27,279 nucleotides of DNA from CAYOMP01 sp964405075 (GCA_964405075.1 CAYOMP010000022.1:1-27279); one strand, 5' to 3'; positions 16,301 through 24,397 are shown, counted from the first letter of the stretch. Program-made: numbers and translations. Notes: generated from the letters alone by a model not told the origin.

Positions 16301-16443
16301 TGAGAATAAGAAACCGTAGACTTAACTTTACCGATATCTCTCCTATAATTTACAGGGTCAGAATAAGGCTGCCCTTTGAAAACTCCAACCACACTATCAA
16401 CAGCATCTGTCTGATACTGTTGTATTTTAAAATTGAACTTCAA
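13315..16443 (-). CDS. res: Type III restriction enzyme subunit Res (helicase plus nuclease)
   Basis: About 1042 residues. The start is taken as TTG at 16443 (MKFNFKIQQYQTDAVDS), eight bases from AGGAGG; the GTG at 16452 overlaps that ribosome site. Numbering from 16452, the superfamily 2 motor shows Walker A METGTGKT (119-126), motif II DEPQ (251-254) in place of DEAD, and motif III SATH (277-280). Motifs V-VI are GWDNPNVFQICTL and RQEVGRGLRL. The C-terminus carries a PD-(D/E)xK nuclease: D974 in SPDWAIAF, then E992 and K994 in FIAETKG. All key residues are present, so Res looks intact. In type III systems it cuts DNA in complex with Mod after ATP-driven communication between two sites. It begins three bases after the RhuM stop. 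Confidence 0.95.
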   Translation of the reverse strand: MKFNFKIQQYQTDAVDSVVGVFKGQPYSDPVNYRRDIGKVKSTVSYSQMSFLDSMFEQQELNFTDDFDDAGFKNEVIALPDAALLANIREIQQNNNVKLSDKLINNLGRCSLDVEMETGTGKTYVYIKTMYELNKHYGWSKFIVVVPSIAIREGVKKSFEITQDHFMEQYGKKVRFFVYNSSNLNQLDAFSSNSGINVMIINMQAFNTSMKEGGKSKEARIIYDKRDEFGSRRPIDVVKANNPIIILDEPQKMGGDATQKALQNFNPLFCLNYSATHKEHHNLVYALDAVDAYNQRLVKRIEVKGFQVKNFRGTDKYLYLESIIVSPKHPPRARIEFEVKYDKSINREMRILGVDDNLYELSKNMEQYKGYRISEIDPITGSVTFTNGEVIRKGDVVGDVSEKDMRRIQIRETIISHMEKEEELFNRGIKTLSLFFIDEVAKYRMYDEDGEELLGEYGQMFEEEYRDVVNNYITIFDTPYQKYLKAIEVETTHKGYFSIDKKGRAVNSTIKRGSDFSDDISAYDLILKNKERLLSFSEPTRFIFSHSALREGWDNPNVFQICTLKHSDSTTMKRQEVGRGLRLCVNQEGFRMDEQSLGKDLVHKVNKLTVVASESYKDFVTDLQRQIKEVLYDRPTKASKEYFVGKTVQVDGIPHKISDQQATAIYRYLLKNDYIDDNEHITEQYRADLENNVLAPLAEELKPMTEGIHKLVQSIFNDKILEEMIGNGNETTVPSNDLNENFAKKEFQTLWNYINHKYAYTVDFDSNELIKKAIEQIDEELFVSQLQYTVSKSEQRDVMNANMVRESNSFYEAKSSTTTLKHSETSQIKYDLIGKIAEGTVLTRKTVAAILQGISPIKFAMFKNNPEEFITKVIRLIKEQKATMIVEHISYDEIEGKYDSSIFTAEKHASFDKAYRAEKHIQDYVFTDGTAEKSVERRFAEELDGAKEVCVYAKLPKGFSIPTPVGNYSPDWAIAFYEGTVKHIYFIAETKGTMESLELRPIEKAKISCARKLFNEISTENVVYHDVDSYQSLLNIMNSIEK

Positions 16444-16455
16444 TACGAGCACCTC

Positions 16456-17481
16456 CTACTTCTTTCCTTTTTTGATATTCTTCGCATTCTGCACTAATTC
16501 ATCCACTACTTGTTCTTCCTGTATCTGCATTCTATGCTCATCATATATTTCATATTGCTTTAACGCATGACGCTTGGCCTGGTCAGCCGACACATGTCCA
16601 GCTCCAGAAAGCACTTCTCTTCCTGTCATATTCAAAAAGTTATTTAACTTTTCTTCCCAGTCCTTCATGTACATAGGAATATGTCTTCTTGCCTGGTCTT
16701 CTGCAAAATCCAGATACATTGTAACTACTCGGTTCAGCTCTGACATTTCTTCCTCATTTAAGTAATTCTTAGCAATGTCCACATCCTTTTTTCGAACCTT
16801 GGCTCCTTCAAATGCTGTTAATCCCATGTTATCCTTTGTAGCATCTGCTCTCTGCATAATTAACTCTGCGGCAGTGTGACCATGAACCCCATAGTGTATC
16901 TTATTCTGCACCGTCTTAAAGAACAATTTGGCTTCTTCGTCACTGCTACTATAATCAATAGACGTTTTATATATTTCACATATCTTCTGATAAAATCGTT
17001 TCTCAGAAGCACGAATATCACGAATTCTTTCTAACAGTTCATCAAAGTAATCTTCACCAAACTGCTTCGGGTTCTTCAATCTTTCATCATTCATGGCAAA
17101 GCCTTTTCTGGTATACTCTTCCAATATCTCCGAAGCCCAATTTCTAAAATGAATACCAACATTAGAACGAACCCTGTATCCAATTGCCAGAATCATGCGG
17201 AAATTATAATGCTTCTTATTTCTCTTTATCTGCCTTGTACCTTCAGTTTGAACTTGTAAGAATTCCTTACAAGTTGACTCTTCGTCCAGTTCACCATCCT
17301 CATAGATGTTCTTAATATGCATGGTTATATTCTGTGGTGTGGTGTTATACATTTGGGCAATAGCTGCCTGACTCATCCAGATGTCTTTATCAAAAAAATA
17401 AACATCTACCTTAGTATCACCTTTTTCATTCTGGTAAATCAGCATATCGCCTAGTTCTGAAACTTCATATGTTTTTCCCAT
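16456..17481 (-). CDS. RhuM-family protein
   Basis: A 341-residue cytosolic protein of the RhuM (virulence protein) family. The N-terminal part (EVSELGDMLIYQNEKGDTKVD, then FFDKDIWMSQAAIAQMYN and TTPQNITMHIKNIYEDGEL) resembles a DNA-binding HTH domain; the middle has GYRVRSNVGIHFRNWASEIL; the C-terminal half, including KIHYGVHGHTAAELIMQRADA and LNRVVTMYLDFAEDQA, is the conserved family core. The biochemical function is not known; RhuM genes are often found within type I and type III restriction loci. The ATG overlaps the mod stop by one base (TAATG), with GGAAGGTG upstream, so the two are probably translated together. Confidence 0.88.
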   Translation of the reverse strand: MGKTYEVSELGDMLIYQNEKGDTKVDVYFFDKDIWMSQAAIAQMYNTTPQNITMHIKNIYEDGELDEESTCKEFLQVQTEGTRQIKRNKKHYNFRMILAIGYRVRSNVGIHFRNWASEILEEYTRKGFAMNDERLKNPKQFGEDYFDELLERIRDIRASEKRFYQKICEIYKTSIDYSSSDEEAKLFFKTVQNKIHYGVHGHTAAELIMQRADATKDNMGLTAFEGAKVRKKDVDIAKNYLNEEEMSELNRVVTMYLDFAEDQARRHIPMYMKDWEEKLNNFLNMTGREVLSGAGHVSADQAKRHALKQYEIYDEHRMQIQEEQVVDELVQNAKNIKKGKK

Positions 17482-19241
17482 TACAGCACCTTCCTTACTG
17501 TCTCTGGACTGTAGGTTGCAAAAATCTGTTCAAAGTTTGTGGCAACACTGTCACTAGCCATACTGCTATCTCTGAATACTGCATAATATGGTTTTTCCTG
17601 TGCTACCGCCTTTACAGTCTCTTCTGTAACATCATTATCAAAACATGCAATTAAAAAACCGTCAGCAACATTAAACACCTTTTTTCCAGCAATCATTTTC
17701 TCTTCAATCTTACTTGAAAGCAGAACCCCTAAATCCAACATTACTTGGAATAACAGGTCTTCTGGTGTACGGTCTTCTTTAATATTATCTGTTGATGCAA
17801 ATAGTGACTGTTGCTCCATTTTCGAAGGATTATAATATACATCTTTCATATTAGATGATTCTTGCTTAAACACTCTAAACCCTTTATCAATCGATGCAGT
17901 AACATACTTATCTCCACCTCTTCTAATCCGTTCAATTCCTACATCACAAATCGTTTCAAAACCTTCTTGTCTAGCTGGAGAAGTATTATCCAACACTTCT
18001 GGTAATTGCACTAATATAAATTTCAGATTTGTACCCCTCTTTTCATTTATATTAAATACTGCTTGTGCAGTTGTAGATGATCCAGCAAAAAAATCTAAAA
18101 CTGTCGAATTATCATCAGTAGCCAAGTTAATAATTTTTTCAATTAATTTAACTGGTTTTGGTGTATCAAAATAATTATCACCAAATAAATCTAGTATTTC
18201 TTTTTTACCTTCTTTATTTGTTGCGACATCATCCCAATAATTCGAAACAGGTTGTCCCTTACTATCTTTTGCATACATTACTCTCTGTGGTACACCATCG
18301 AGATTTTTCCCAAAGTAAACTAAGCCATCTGATAATAATTTCTGATAACTCTTTTCTGGATATGCCCATAACCTTTTATGCTTTTTCCCTGAAGGTGTAG
18401 TAATCTCATACTCATATCCACCTCCTGAAAGCCCCTTTGAAACAGTCAACGGAACAGGTCTCCATTTTCCTAAAGGAAATTCTTCACAAGGTTCTTTATA
18501 TGATTTACCCAAGTATTCTTCTGATAATGACTCTAAATTTAATATTCCTTCAATACTTTTCCTATAACAAATTATATATTCTCCTTGTATTGCTACATTA
18601 CTCGAATCATTTGAAATTTCTTTTTTTCTTTTCCAAGCTATTTGTGCAACAAAATTACTTGCCCCAAAAATTTCATCGGCAATCTTTCTTAAATTAACAA
18701 CTTCGTTGTCATCAATACTAATAAAAATAAATCCATCATCCGTCAGTAAATTCTTCGCTAACCTCAGTCTTGGATATAGCATATTAAGCCAATCTGTATG
18801 ATATTTACCATTTGACTCATTATTTTGTCTCATATCAAAAACAATATTGCCATCAACATCATACTTGCCACTCTGTTTCTCAAATTCATCTTGAGACATT
18901 CCAAAATCATCATCATACAAAAATGAATCTTTCCCTGTATTGTATGGTGGGTCAATATAAATCAATTTAATCTTTCCTAAATATGTTTCTTGCAATATTT
19001 TTAGAACGTCAATATTATCCCCTTCAATATAAATATTCTCGGTATTATTAAAATCTATACTTTTGTCCCTACATGGTCGTAAGGTATCTGAAATAGGCTC
19101 GTTTGCAAGAAAGATAGCCTTCTTTTTATCTGGCCATGTAAACTGATATCTCTCCTCCTTACCTTCAACAACTGAGCATGAAATCTCTTCTCTTAATACA
19201 TCCTCTTTCAACAATAGCATTCCCATCCGCATCATAACCAA
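17481..19241 (-). CDS. mod: Type III DNA methyltransferase Mod, catalytic body (separated from its N-terminus by a frameshift)
   Basis: The open frame gives 586 residues from an internal ATG that lacks a good ribosome site. Homologous sequence effectively begins at DVLREEISCSVVEGKEERYQF. Motif IV is DPPYNTG (97-103) and the AdoMet-binding motif I is DFFAGSSTTAQAV (383-395), the order of a beta-class amino-methyltransferase typical of type III Mod, which methylates adenine. The target-recognition domain lies about 200-340. Family members also need the N-terminal region encoded at 19165-19335 in another frame. Removing one base near 19203 would give a 617-residue protein of normal length. If the shift is real, Mod may be reduced or absent, and the Res subunit with it, since Res needs Mod. 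Confidence 0.9.
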   Translation of the reverse strand: MVMMRMGMLLLKEDVLREEISCSVVEGKEERYQFTWPDKKKAIFLANEPISDTLRPCRDKSIDFNNTENIYIEGDNIDVLKILQETYLGKIKLIYIDPPYNTGKDSFLYDDDFGMSQDEFEKQSGKYDVDGNIVFDMRQNNESNGKYHTDWLNMLYPRLRLAKNLLTDDGFIFISIDDNEVVNLRKIADEIFGASNFVAQIAWKRKKEISNDSSNVAIQGEYIICYRKSIEGILNLESLSEEYLGKSYKEPCEEFPLGKWRPVPLTVSKGLSGGGYEYEITTPSGKKHKRLWAYPEKSYQKLLSDGLVYFGKNLDGVPQRVMYAKDSKGQPVSNYWDDVATNKEGKKEILDLFGDNYFDTPKPVKLIEKIINLATDDNSTVLDFFAGSSTTAQAVFNINEKRGTNLKFILVQLPEVLDNTSPARQEGFETICDVGIERIRRGGDKYVTASIDKGFRVFKQESSNMKDVYYNPSKMEQQSLFASTDNIKEDRTPEDLLFQVMLDLGVLLSSKIEEKMIAGKKVFNVADGFLIACFDNDVTEETVKAVAQEKPYYAVFRDSSMASDSVATNFEQIFATYSPETVRKVL

Positions 19242-19335
19242 CTATCTTTTCAGTTAACGCATTAGGAAACAGTTTCGCCAATGTAGCATAATTTTCATCT
19301 GCAATATTCCTTGTTTGCATATCTAATTTATTCAT
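19165..19335 (-). pseudogene. N-terminal fragment of mod, out of frame with the body
   Basis: The ATG at 19335 has a very good ribosome site (GGAGGT at 19344-19349). The 56-residue frame reads MNKLDMQTRNIADENYATLA, then KLFPNALTEKIVGYDADGNAIVER, matching the start of type III Mod proteins, before leaving the family at GCIKRR and stopping at 19165. The match resumes as DVLREEIS in the next frame, so the break is at about 19202-19204 (GAAAGAGGATG). Either one base was gained, or a longer stretch not divisible by three was lost, since relatives carry a few more residues here. Confidence 0.8.
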
Positions 19336-19358
19336 TTTCTAGTACCTCCGCTTTTTAT

Positions 19359-20183
19359 TTACTTGGCTAACTTTGATATGGATTCTTCATATCTAATCAA
19401 CAATTCCGCCTCTTTTTGCATCAACCAATACAATTGCACATATGGTAGCATAACATTTGAAACCAAATTGCCTTCTAACGCTCTCGCGACCCATTTATGC
19501 TGTTCCGCTTCTTTAATATATTCCTCTATCTCTCTTAAAAAACTTTCATCATATTTTTTTACTAATATTTCATCTAATATAGAACCTCTCACATCTATTG
19601 ACTGGGATAGTTCAACAAATTCTATAAGTAGGTCATACAATTCTTCATGGTATTTAAATTGTATATTTTCCAACATTTTTATCATATAACTTCTCAAATT
19701 ATCTTCGGCTCTATAAAAAAGAACTATCGATGGTTCGTAAAAACCATCTGATAAAAACAAAGATTGTCGATACATATCTCGCATATCTTGAAATTTAAAC
19801 TTCGGATTAAGCGTTAATGCGTCAATATTTTTCCTTTCTGCCATCGGATTAGTTACGCAATTATAGTACTTCTTATATTTCTTTAAAAGCAAATTCATAA
19901 CCCTATTGTATTTTATAATCATATTCTTCTCTTGAATATGTTCTTCTTGTTCGTCTTGTTTATCTATAAAATATTGAACAAACGATACTGTAACAATAAT
20001 CCCCAATAAATTTGTTGCAATTCCAAACAAAATATTATTAATATTGTTTGCGGTTCGCTCTGTAAAATTTCCCCATGGCGAACATGCTATTACCAGTAAA
20101 ATCATACTTGTAATTAAAAGAATAATAGATGTTTTACCAGCAGCTGTTTTTCTCCATTTCAGCATTTCTTTAATTTTCTTCAA
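19359..20183 (-). CDS. Two-TM membrane protein of unknown function inside the restriction operon
   Basis: A 274-residue protein. After a basic start (MKKIKEMLKWRKTAAGK) come two TM segments at about 18-35 and 50-72, with a short loop between them, then a roughly 200-residue soluble part rich in charged helices (DKQDEQEEHIQEKN, YRAEDNLRSYMIKMLENI, EIEEYIKEAEQHKWVA). With both ends of the TM pair placed by the positive-inside rule, the large domain should be cytoplasmic. I do not recognise a catalytic motif. The ATG overlaps the DUF4391 stop by four bases and the mod ATG follows 23 bases later, so it is part of the operon. It is not a usual component of type III systems; TM proteins in defence operons are often effectors, but that is inference. 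Confidence 0.7.
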   Translation of the reverse strand: MKKIKEMLKWRKTAAGKTSIILLITSMILLVIACSPWGNFTERTANNINNILFGIATNLLGIIVTVSFVQYFIDKQDEQEEHIQEKNMIIKYNRVMNLLLKKYKKYYNCVTNPMAERKNIDALTLNPKFKFQDMRDMYRQSLFLSDGFYEPSIVLFYRAEDNLRSYMIKMLENIQFKYHEELYDLLIEFVELSQSIDVRGSILDEILVKKYDESFLREIEEYIKEAEQHKWVARALEGNLVSNVMLPYVQLYWLMQKEAELLIRYEESISKLAK

Positions 20184-20800
20184 TTCATCTCCTCCAATCG
20201 CTTCTGATACGCTTTTAACCGCTGGAACATCTCAAATTTCTTCTTAGCCTGTGTTTCCTTGCGTGCTTTCTTCTCCAGCTCTTCTATCTGCTTCATCAGC
20301 TTAGCCTTCTCCTGCTCAATAACAATCTGCTCATCCAAGCTATTCTCGCCAGCCACTACAATACCAGACACCTGGGTTACCAGACTCTCCCAAACTGCAT
20401 CTAAATCAAGCCCCGATAATTTAACACAAGCATTATCTACTTCCATCCACTCAGAATGTAACAACCTTGTCTGATAGGTTGCAAGCTGTACTTCATCTGC
20501 ATATTTCAGTGCAATTAGCAGATGCTGTCCAAACAATTTTGATATGAGTACAATGTTTCTTTCATTATACGCCTTATTCTTAAGCTCTACTTGCAGTACG
20601 AAAATTGATTTGACCTGTTCACCTTCTTTAATATTGACTGATACAGGTGAAATCTCATTCGTCACAATGATTCTACCGATATCATCATCAAATTGTTTTC
20701 TTCTCTCGCCACTCAGCTCTGTAGGAAACTTTGCATAAAGAAGCTTTTTATGTACAGGTTTTCTTATTTCTGTACTACTTGGCAACCCATATACACTCAT
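20180..20800 (-). CDS. DUF4391 domain protein
   Basis: A 206-residue protein. The N-terminal 150 residues (MSVYGLPSSTEIRKPVHKKL, then FPTELSGERRKQFDDDIGRI, NIKEGEQVKSIFVLQVELK) match the DUF4391 pattern; the last 50 residues are a charged coiled coil (EQEKAKLMKQIEELEKKARK). Function is unknown. Genes of this family commonly sit between an SNF2-type helicase and a type III-like mod gene, exactly as here, which implies a role as a subunit of that complex. The start at 20800 has GAGG upstream; the helicase stop is 27 bases before it. Confidence 0.82.
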   Translation of the reverse strand: MSVYGLPSSTEIRKPVHKKLLYAKFPTELSGERRKQFDDDIGRIIVTNEISPVSVNIKEGEQVKSIFVLQVELKNKAYNERNIVLISKLFGQHLLIALKYADEVQLATYQTRLLHSEWMEVDNACVKLSGLDLDAVWESLVTQVSGIVVAGENSLDEQIVIEQEKAKLMKQIEELEKKARKETQAKKKFEMFQRLKAYQKRLEEMN

Positions 20801-20827
20801 TTATAACCTCACAATCTACAGCTACGG

Positions 20828-23800
20828 TTATTTGATAACCAATAAGCTGATTAATTCAAAATCATCCAGTCCGTTAATAGTTTCCGATAAGAAGCTCATC
20901 TGCTTACCGCTTAGGAAGCTATCCATATCGTTCTCATCTTTTACTTCTATGATAGATGCAATAGAATCACCCAATAACTCGGAATACTTGCTCATGTTTC
21001 TGCCATCCTGTGTCTCTTCATTAAACGTAGCACACAATGCTTTATCAGGCTCTGTCTTTCCTTTACAAAGGTATCTGAACGAATCCAGCATCTCTTTCGG
21101 TGACAAATGGTCAATAACCACTTCTCCATCATCTGACATATAAACCAAATAGAACGGATGCAAACGGTTCTGGCTGTTAATATTTACTTCATTCTTCACA
21201 TTACGAAGAACATAAATGACTCCAGGTGGCAACTCGTCGTTCCCCTTTACTACTGCATTCATTCCATATGGTGCATTCTCAACATCATGGTGTGTCTTCA
21301 TGTAATCTAACAAATCTAAACGGAACTCATTTAAGCCCAAGTCCATAATGGATATTCCTGAAGACATTTCTTCAATATCTACTATCTCTTCCTGCAATCT
21401 CTTAAGCTGTTGCTTACGATATTCCAAGTCTCCCTTTTCCTCTGGGCTTAATACATTGTCATCACCAGTAGCGGTCATATCTACAATCTTCATTCTTGTT
21501 TCTACTCTGGCTTTCAGATTGATGTACTCATCCAGTGTCAAATCAGGCCAGAAGTTTACAAGCTGAATACACTCATTTCTACTACCGATACGGTCAATAC
21601 GTCCGAATCGCTGTATAATTCTAACTGGATTCCAGTGGATATCATAGTTGATTAAGTAATCGCAGTCCTGAAGGTTCTGACCTTCTGAAATACAGTCGGT
21701 TGCAATCAAAATATCAATCTCATCCGTATTATTGGGTAGGAGCAAATTCTTGCCTTTTGATATCGGAGAGAAACAGGTAAGTACAGTATTCAAATCTGTC
21801 TTAAGACCTGAAATAGTTGTCTTGCCATCTACAGAACCTGTTATCAATGCCGTGTCTAAACCGAATTTCTTCTTAGCATAAACAGATACTGTCTCAAACA
21901 AATAATCTGCGGTATCTGCGAATGCTGTAAAAATAATGATTTTCTTATTGCCAGCGTTAATCGGATGTTCCTGTTTTTCATCAATCACATCAAACAATTC
22001 CTGTAACTTACTATCATGTTCAGGCGTTATATCCGCAATCATGCACACCAGCAAGTCCAAGATTTCCTTATCTTTTTCCAACTCATGCTTCCATGTTTTG
22101 TAGTCCATGTCAGCAAGGTCAATTTTAACCTTCTTACCAATTGCCAGAACATCATCATTCAAATCGTCACCATCAAACTCTGTTTCCTGAATATTGGTGA
22201 TATCACTTAATACCATGCTTTGTGAATAGGAAGTGTTTTCAAATTCTGTAATTGTCTCTATTGTCTTATCAATATAATCCTTGATTCGCACTAAAGTCAG
22301 ACTGAACGCATATACAGAACTTTCCATACGTTTCATCAAATTTGTGGCCATAAGTCTTCTGATACCCTGCTCACGACCTGACTGTGTAAGACCTCCCTTA
22401 ACCTGCCTGCTGTCATACTTACTCATATATTTTTCAAGCTTTGACGGTAAGATAAATAAGGTCGGTGTATAGATACACAACTGCAACATACTAAGTTGCT
22501 CAAAAATTTCATTGTAGTTAATAGCAGTATCAAGGTCTGTAAGCCCTGGTCTTTTTGATATTGGAATATTTCTTTTGGGGAATGTTCCAATATCCGATGT
22601 GTCGTAATATTTCTCAATATGTTTTCGTGACCTTGCAATAGTCACACTATCCAACAAGTCAAAGAAATCAAAATCGAGCATTTTAAGCAGCCTTGCAGTT
22701 GTTCTGTTCTGTGGTTCCAGCTTACTCCATGCATTAAACGCTCCCTGAGCCTGCTTAAAAATATCTTCAATACTCCTACTGGTATTTAACTTACTATCTA
22801 AAACACTGCTCTCACCTTCATAAGCAAGGGCTATCTGATTTTTCAAATCAACAAATCTATTATTAACTGGTGTAGCTGAAAGCATTAAAACCTTCGTCTT
22901 TACACCTTTTCTTATAACCTTGTTTAACAATTTTAAATAGCGGTTTTCTTTATCTCCATCCTGCGATACTCTTCCACCATTTCGAAAATTGTGAGACTCA
23001 TCAATTACTACTAAGTCATAATTACCCCAATTCAATCGGTCTAAATCCAATCCATTTGATGTACCATCTTCTCTGCTAAGGTCAGTATGGAACAATACAT
23101 CATAACGCATTCTGTCAGCCGCAATTGGATTGTTCACATAGTTATCCTTATAAGTATTCCAGTTATTGGCCAACTTCTTCGGACACAATACCAGAACAGA
23201 TTTGTTACGGTTCTCATAATATTTAATAACTGCAAGAGATGTAAAAGTCTTACCAAGACCTACAGAGTCTGCCAAGATACAACCATTATATTTCTCCAAT
23301 TTATTAATGATTGCTAATACAGCATCCTTCTGAAAGTTATACAGCAAATTCCAAATCTTACTCTCTTTAAATCCAGTGGCCTCATTCGGCAGGACATCCT
23401 CTGATACATCTTCCAAAAACTCATTGAAAATATTGTAGAGCGTTACAAAGTAAATATAATCAGGAGAGTTTTCGTTGTAAACCGTAGTAATACTATCAAT
23501 CACTTCATCCGTTACCTCCTGCAAGCGAGCTTCATCATTCCAAATCTGCTCAAACAAATCAAGGTAGAACTGGCTCATTGGCGTGTCAGTCTTCTGTATC
23601 GGATAATAGGCATTGTTACCACGTTCACATCCCAAATCAATGGTAGTAAATCCATTAATCGGCATATAGCTATTAGAATCCACGTTCATAAAGCCCATCA
23701 TGTTTTCACTGGTAACATTGGACTTAAATGTGGCTTTCTTACGAATCCACTCCGCACATTCTTTTGCTATGGCTCTCTGTGTCATTTCATTTCTAAGTTT

Positions 23801-24067
23801 TACTTCAAACTCAGAACCGTACAGACTACGTTCTCTGGTCTGTCGTGGTATATAAAACTCTCGTTTTTCTTTCTTAGCCTTCTCTTTAATGAATGTCGGT
23901 GATGTAAATATAAATCGTAGCTCATCCACGTTCTTAAGTTCTCTCTTAAGCTCCTGGAATGCATAGATTGAAAAGCATGCCGCTGCTATAGACACTTTGC
24001 TATCCTTCTGAATGCTAACCGCCAAATCATCCTTTAAAGTTTTATTGACATTATCAATAAGCTCCAT
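20828..24067 (-). CDS. SNF2-type DEAD/DEAH helicase of the defence operon
   Basis: About 1079 residues; the ATG at 24067 is preferred over the TTG just before it. Residues 1-160 resemble the phospholipase D-like N-terminal module of related proteins, but no HxK(x)4D nuclease motif is seen. The SF2 motor has QKDAV (Q motif, 247-251), Walker A ADSVGLGKT (267-275), DESH (357-360), SATP (398-401), and the C-terminal lobe with TDCISEGQNL (791-800) and QRFGRIDR (820-827). All motor residues appear intact. Type III systems normally have only the Res motor, so this second motor is extra; with DUF4391 it forms a module often seen beside mod/res genes. Its likely work is DNA translocation or remodelling. 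Confidence 0.88.
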   Translation of the reverse strand: MELIDNVNKTLKDDLAVSIQKDSKVSIAAACFSIYAFQELKRELKNVDELRFIFTSPTFIKEKAKKEKREFYIPRQTRERSLYGSEFEVKLRNEMTQRAIAKECAEWIRKKATFKSNVTSENMMGFMNVDSNSYMPINGFTTIDLGCERGNNAYYPIQKTDTPMSQFYLDLFEQIWNDEARLQEVTDEVIDSITTVYNENSPDYIYFVTLYNIFNEFLEDVSEDVLPNEATGFKESKIWNLLYNFQKDAVLAIINKLEKYNGCILADSVGLGKTFTSLAVIKYYENRNKSVLVLCPKKLANNWNTYKDNYVNNPIAADRMRYDVLFHTDLSREDGTSNGLDLDRLNWGNYDLVVIDESHNFRNGGRVSQDGDKENRYLKLLNKVIRKGVKTKVLMLSATPVNNRFVDLKNQIALAYEGESSVLDSKLNTSRSIEDIFKQAQGAFNAWSKLEPQNRTTARLLKMLDFDFFDLLDSVTIARSRKHIEKYYDTSDIGTFPKRNIPISKRPGLTDLDTAINYNEIFEQLSMLQLCIYTPTLFILPSKLEKYMSKYDSRQVKGGLTQSGREQGIRRLMATNLMKRMESSVYAFSLTLVRIKDYIDKTIETITEFENTSYSQSMVLSDITNIQETEFDGDDLNDDVLAIGKKVKIDLADMDYKTWKHELEKDKEILDLLVCMIADITPEHDSKLQELFDVIDEKQEHPINAGNKKIIIFTAFADTADYLFETVSVYAKKKFGLDTALITGSVDGKTTISGLKTDLNTVLTCFSPISKGKNLLLPNNTDEIDILIATDCISEGQNLQDCDYLINYDIHWNPVRIIQRFGRIDRIGSRNECIQLVNFWPDLTLDEYINLKARVETRMKIVDMTATGDDNVLSPEEKGDLEYRKQQLKRLQEEIVDIEEMSSGISIMDLGLNEFRLDLLDYMKTHHDVENAPYGMNAVVKGNDELPPGVIYVLRNVKNEVNINSQNRLHPFYLVYMSDDGEVVIDHLSPKEMLDSFRYLCKGKTEPDKALCATFNEETQDGRNMSKYSELLGDSIASIIEVKDENDMDSFLSGKQMSFLSETINGLDDFELISLLVIK

Positions 24068-24131
24068 CAATTCCCGTACCTTCTTTCACTTGTAATCTCT
24101 TGTTGTAGTTGCAGTTCACCACAGATGCTGA

Positions 24132-24314
24132 TTATGCTTCTACCTTATTTACTTTAAATCTACCATCTACTGGTTTCACTGCATCGGATGGAATCAGCCA
24201 CATCTTACCCTTCTTTATCGCTCCTTCAATTCTTCCCTCTGTACACAAAACACCGATTCTTCTTGAGGAAATATTCCATCTTTTAGACATTTCTACAGTT
24301 GTTAAATAATCCAT
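24132..24314 (-). CDS. Small helix-turn-helix protein (excisionase/MerR-like), probable operon regulator
   Basis: A 60-residue protein, MDYLTTVEMSKRWNISSRRI, then LCTEGRIEGAIKKGKMWLIP: a single winged HTH of the excisionase/MerR-like kind, lacking any effector domain. The start at 24314 has GGGAGGT upstream. It is first in the operon, 64 bases before the helicase. Its promoter contains a perfect dyad at 24344-24361, so self-repression and control of the defence operon are plausible, though a role as a recombination directionality factor cannot be excluded. Confidence 0.8.
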   Translation of the reverse strand: MDYLTTVEMSKRWNISSRRIGVLCTEGRIEGAIKKGKMWLIPSDAVKPVDGRFKVNKVEA

Positions 24315-24338
24315 ATGCGAAACCTCCCTATTGTCTTC

Positions 24339-24368
24339 TATTATATTCCACTATCGGAATAATAGCAA
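24339..24368 (-). promoter_or_regulatory. Defence-operon promoter with operator dyad in its spacer
   Basis: On the minus strand TTGCTA (24363-24368), 17 bases, TATAAT (24340-24345), about 20 bases upstream of the HTH gene ribosome site. A perfect inverted repeat TATTCC-N6-GGAATA (24344-24361) fills the spacer and overlaps the -10 by two bases. A dimeric repressor bound there would block polymerase. The adjacent HTH protein is the natural candidate. Confidence 0.65.
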
Positions 24369-24397
24369 TCAAATCTTGAGATTTCTGACACTGAAAC

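Noticed and set aside
20828..24070. DISARM or BREX assignment for the helicase operon
   Set aside because: There is no DUF1998 (DrmB), PglZ, BrxC or BrxL gene; the presence of type III mod and res with DPPY and DEPQ motifs points to a type III-based system.
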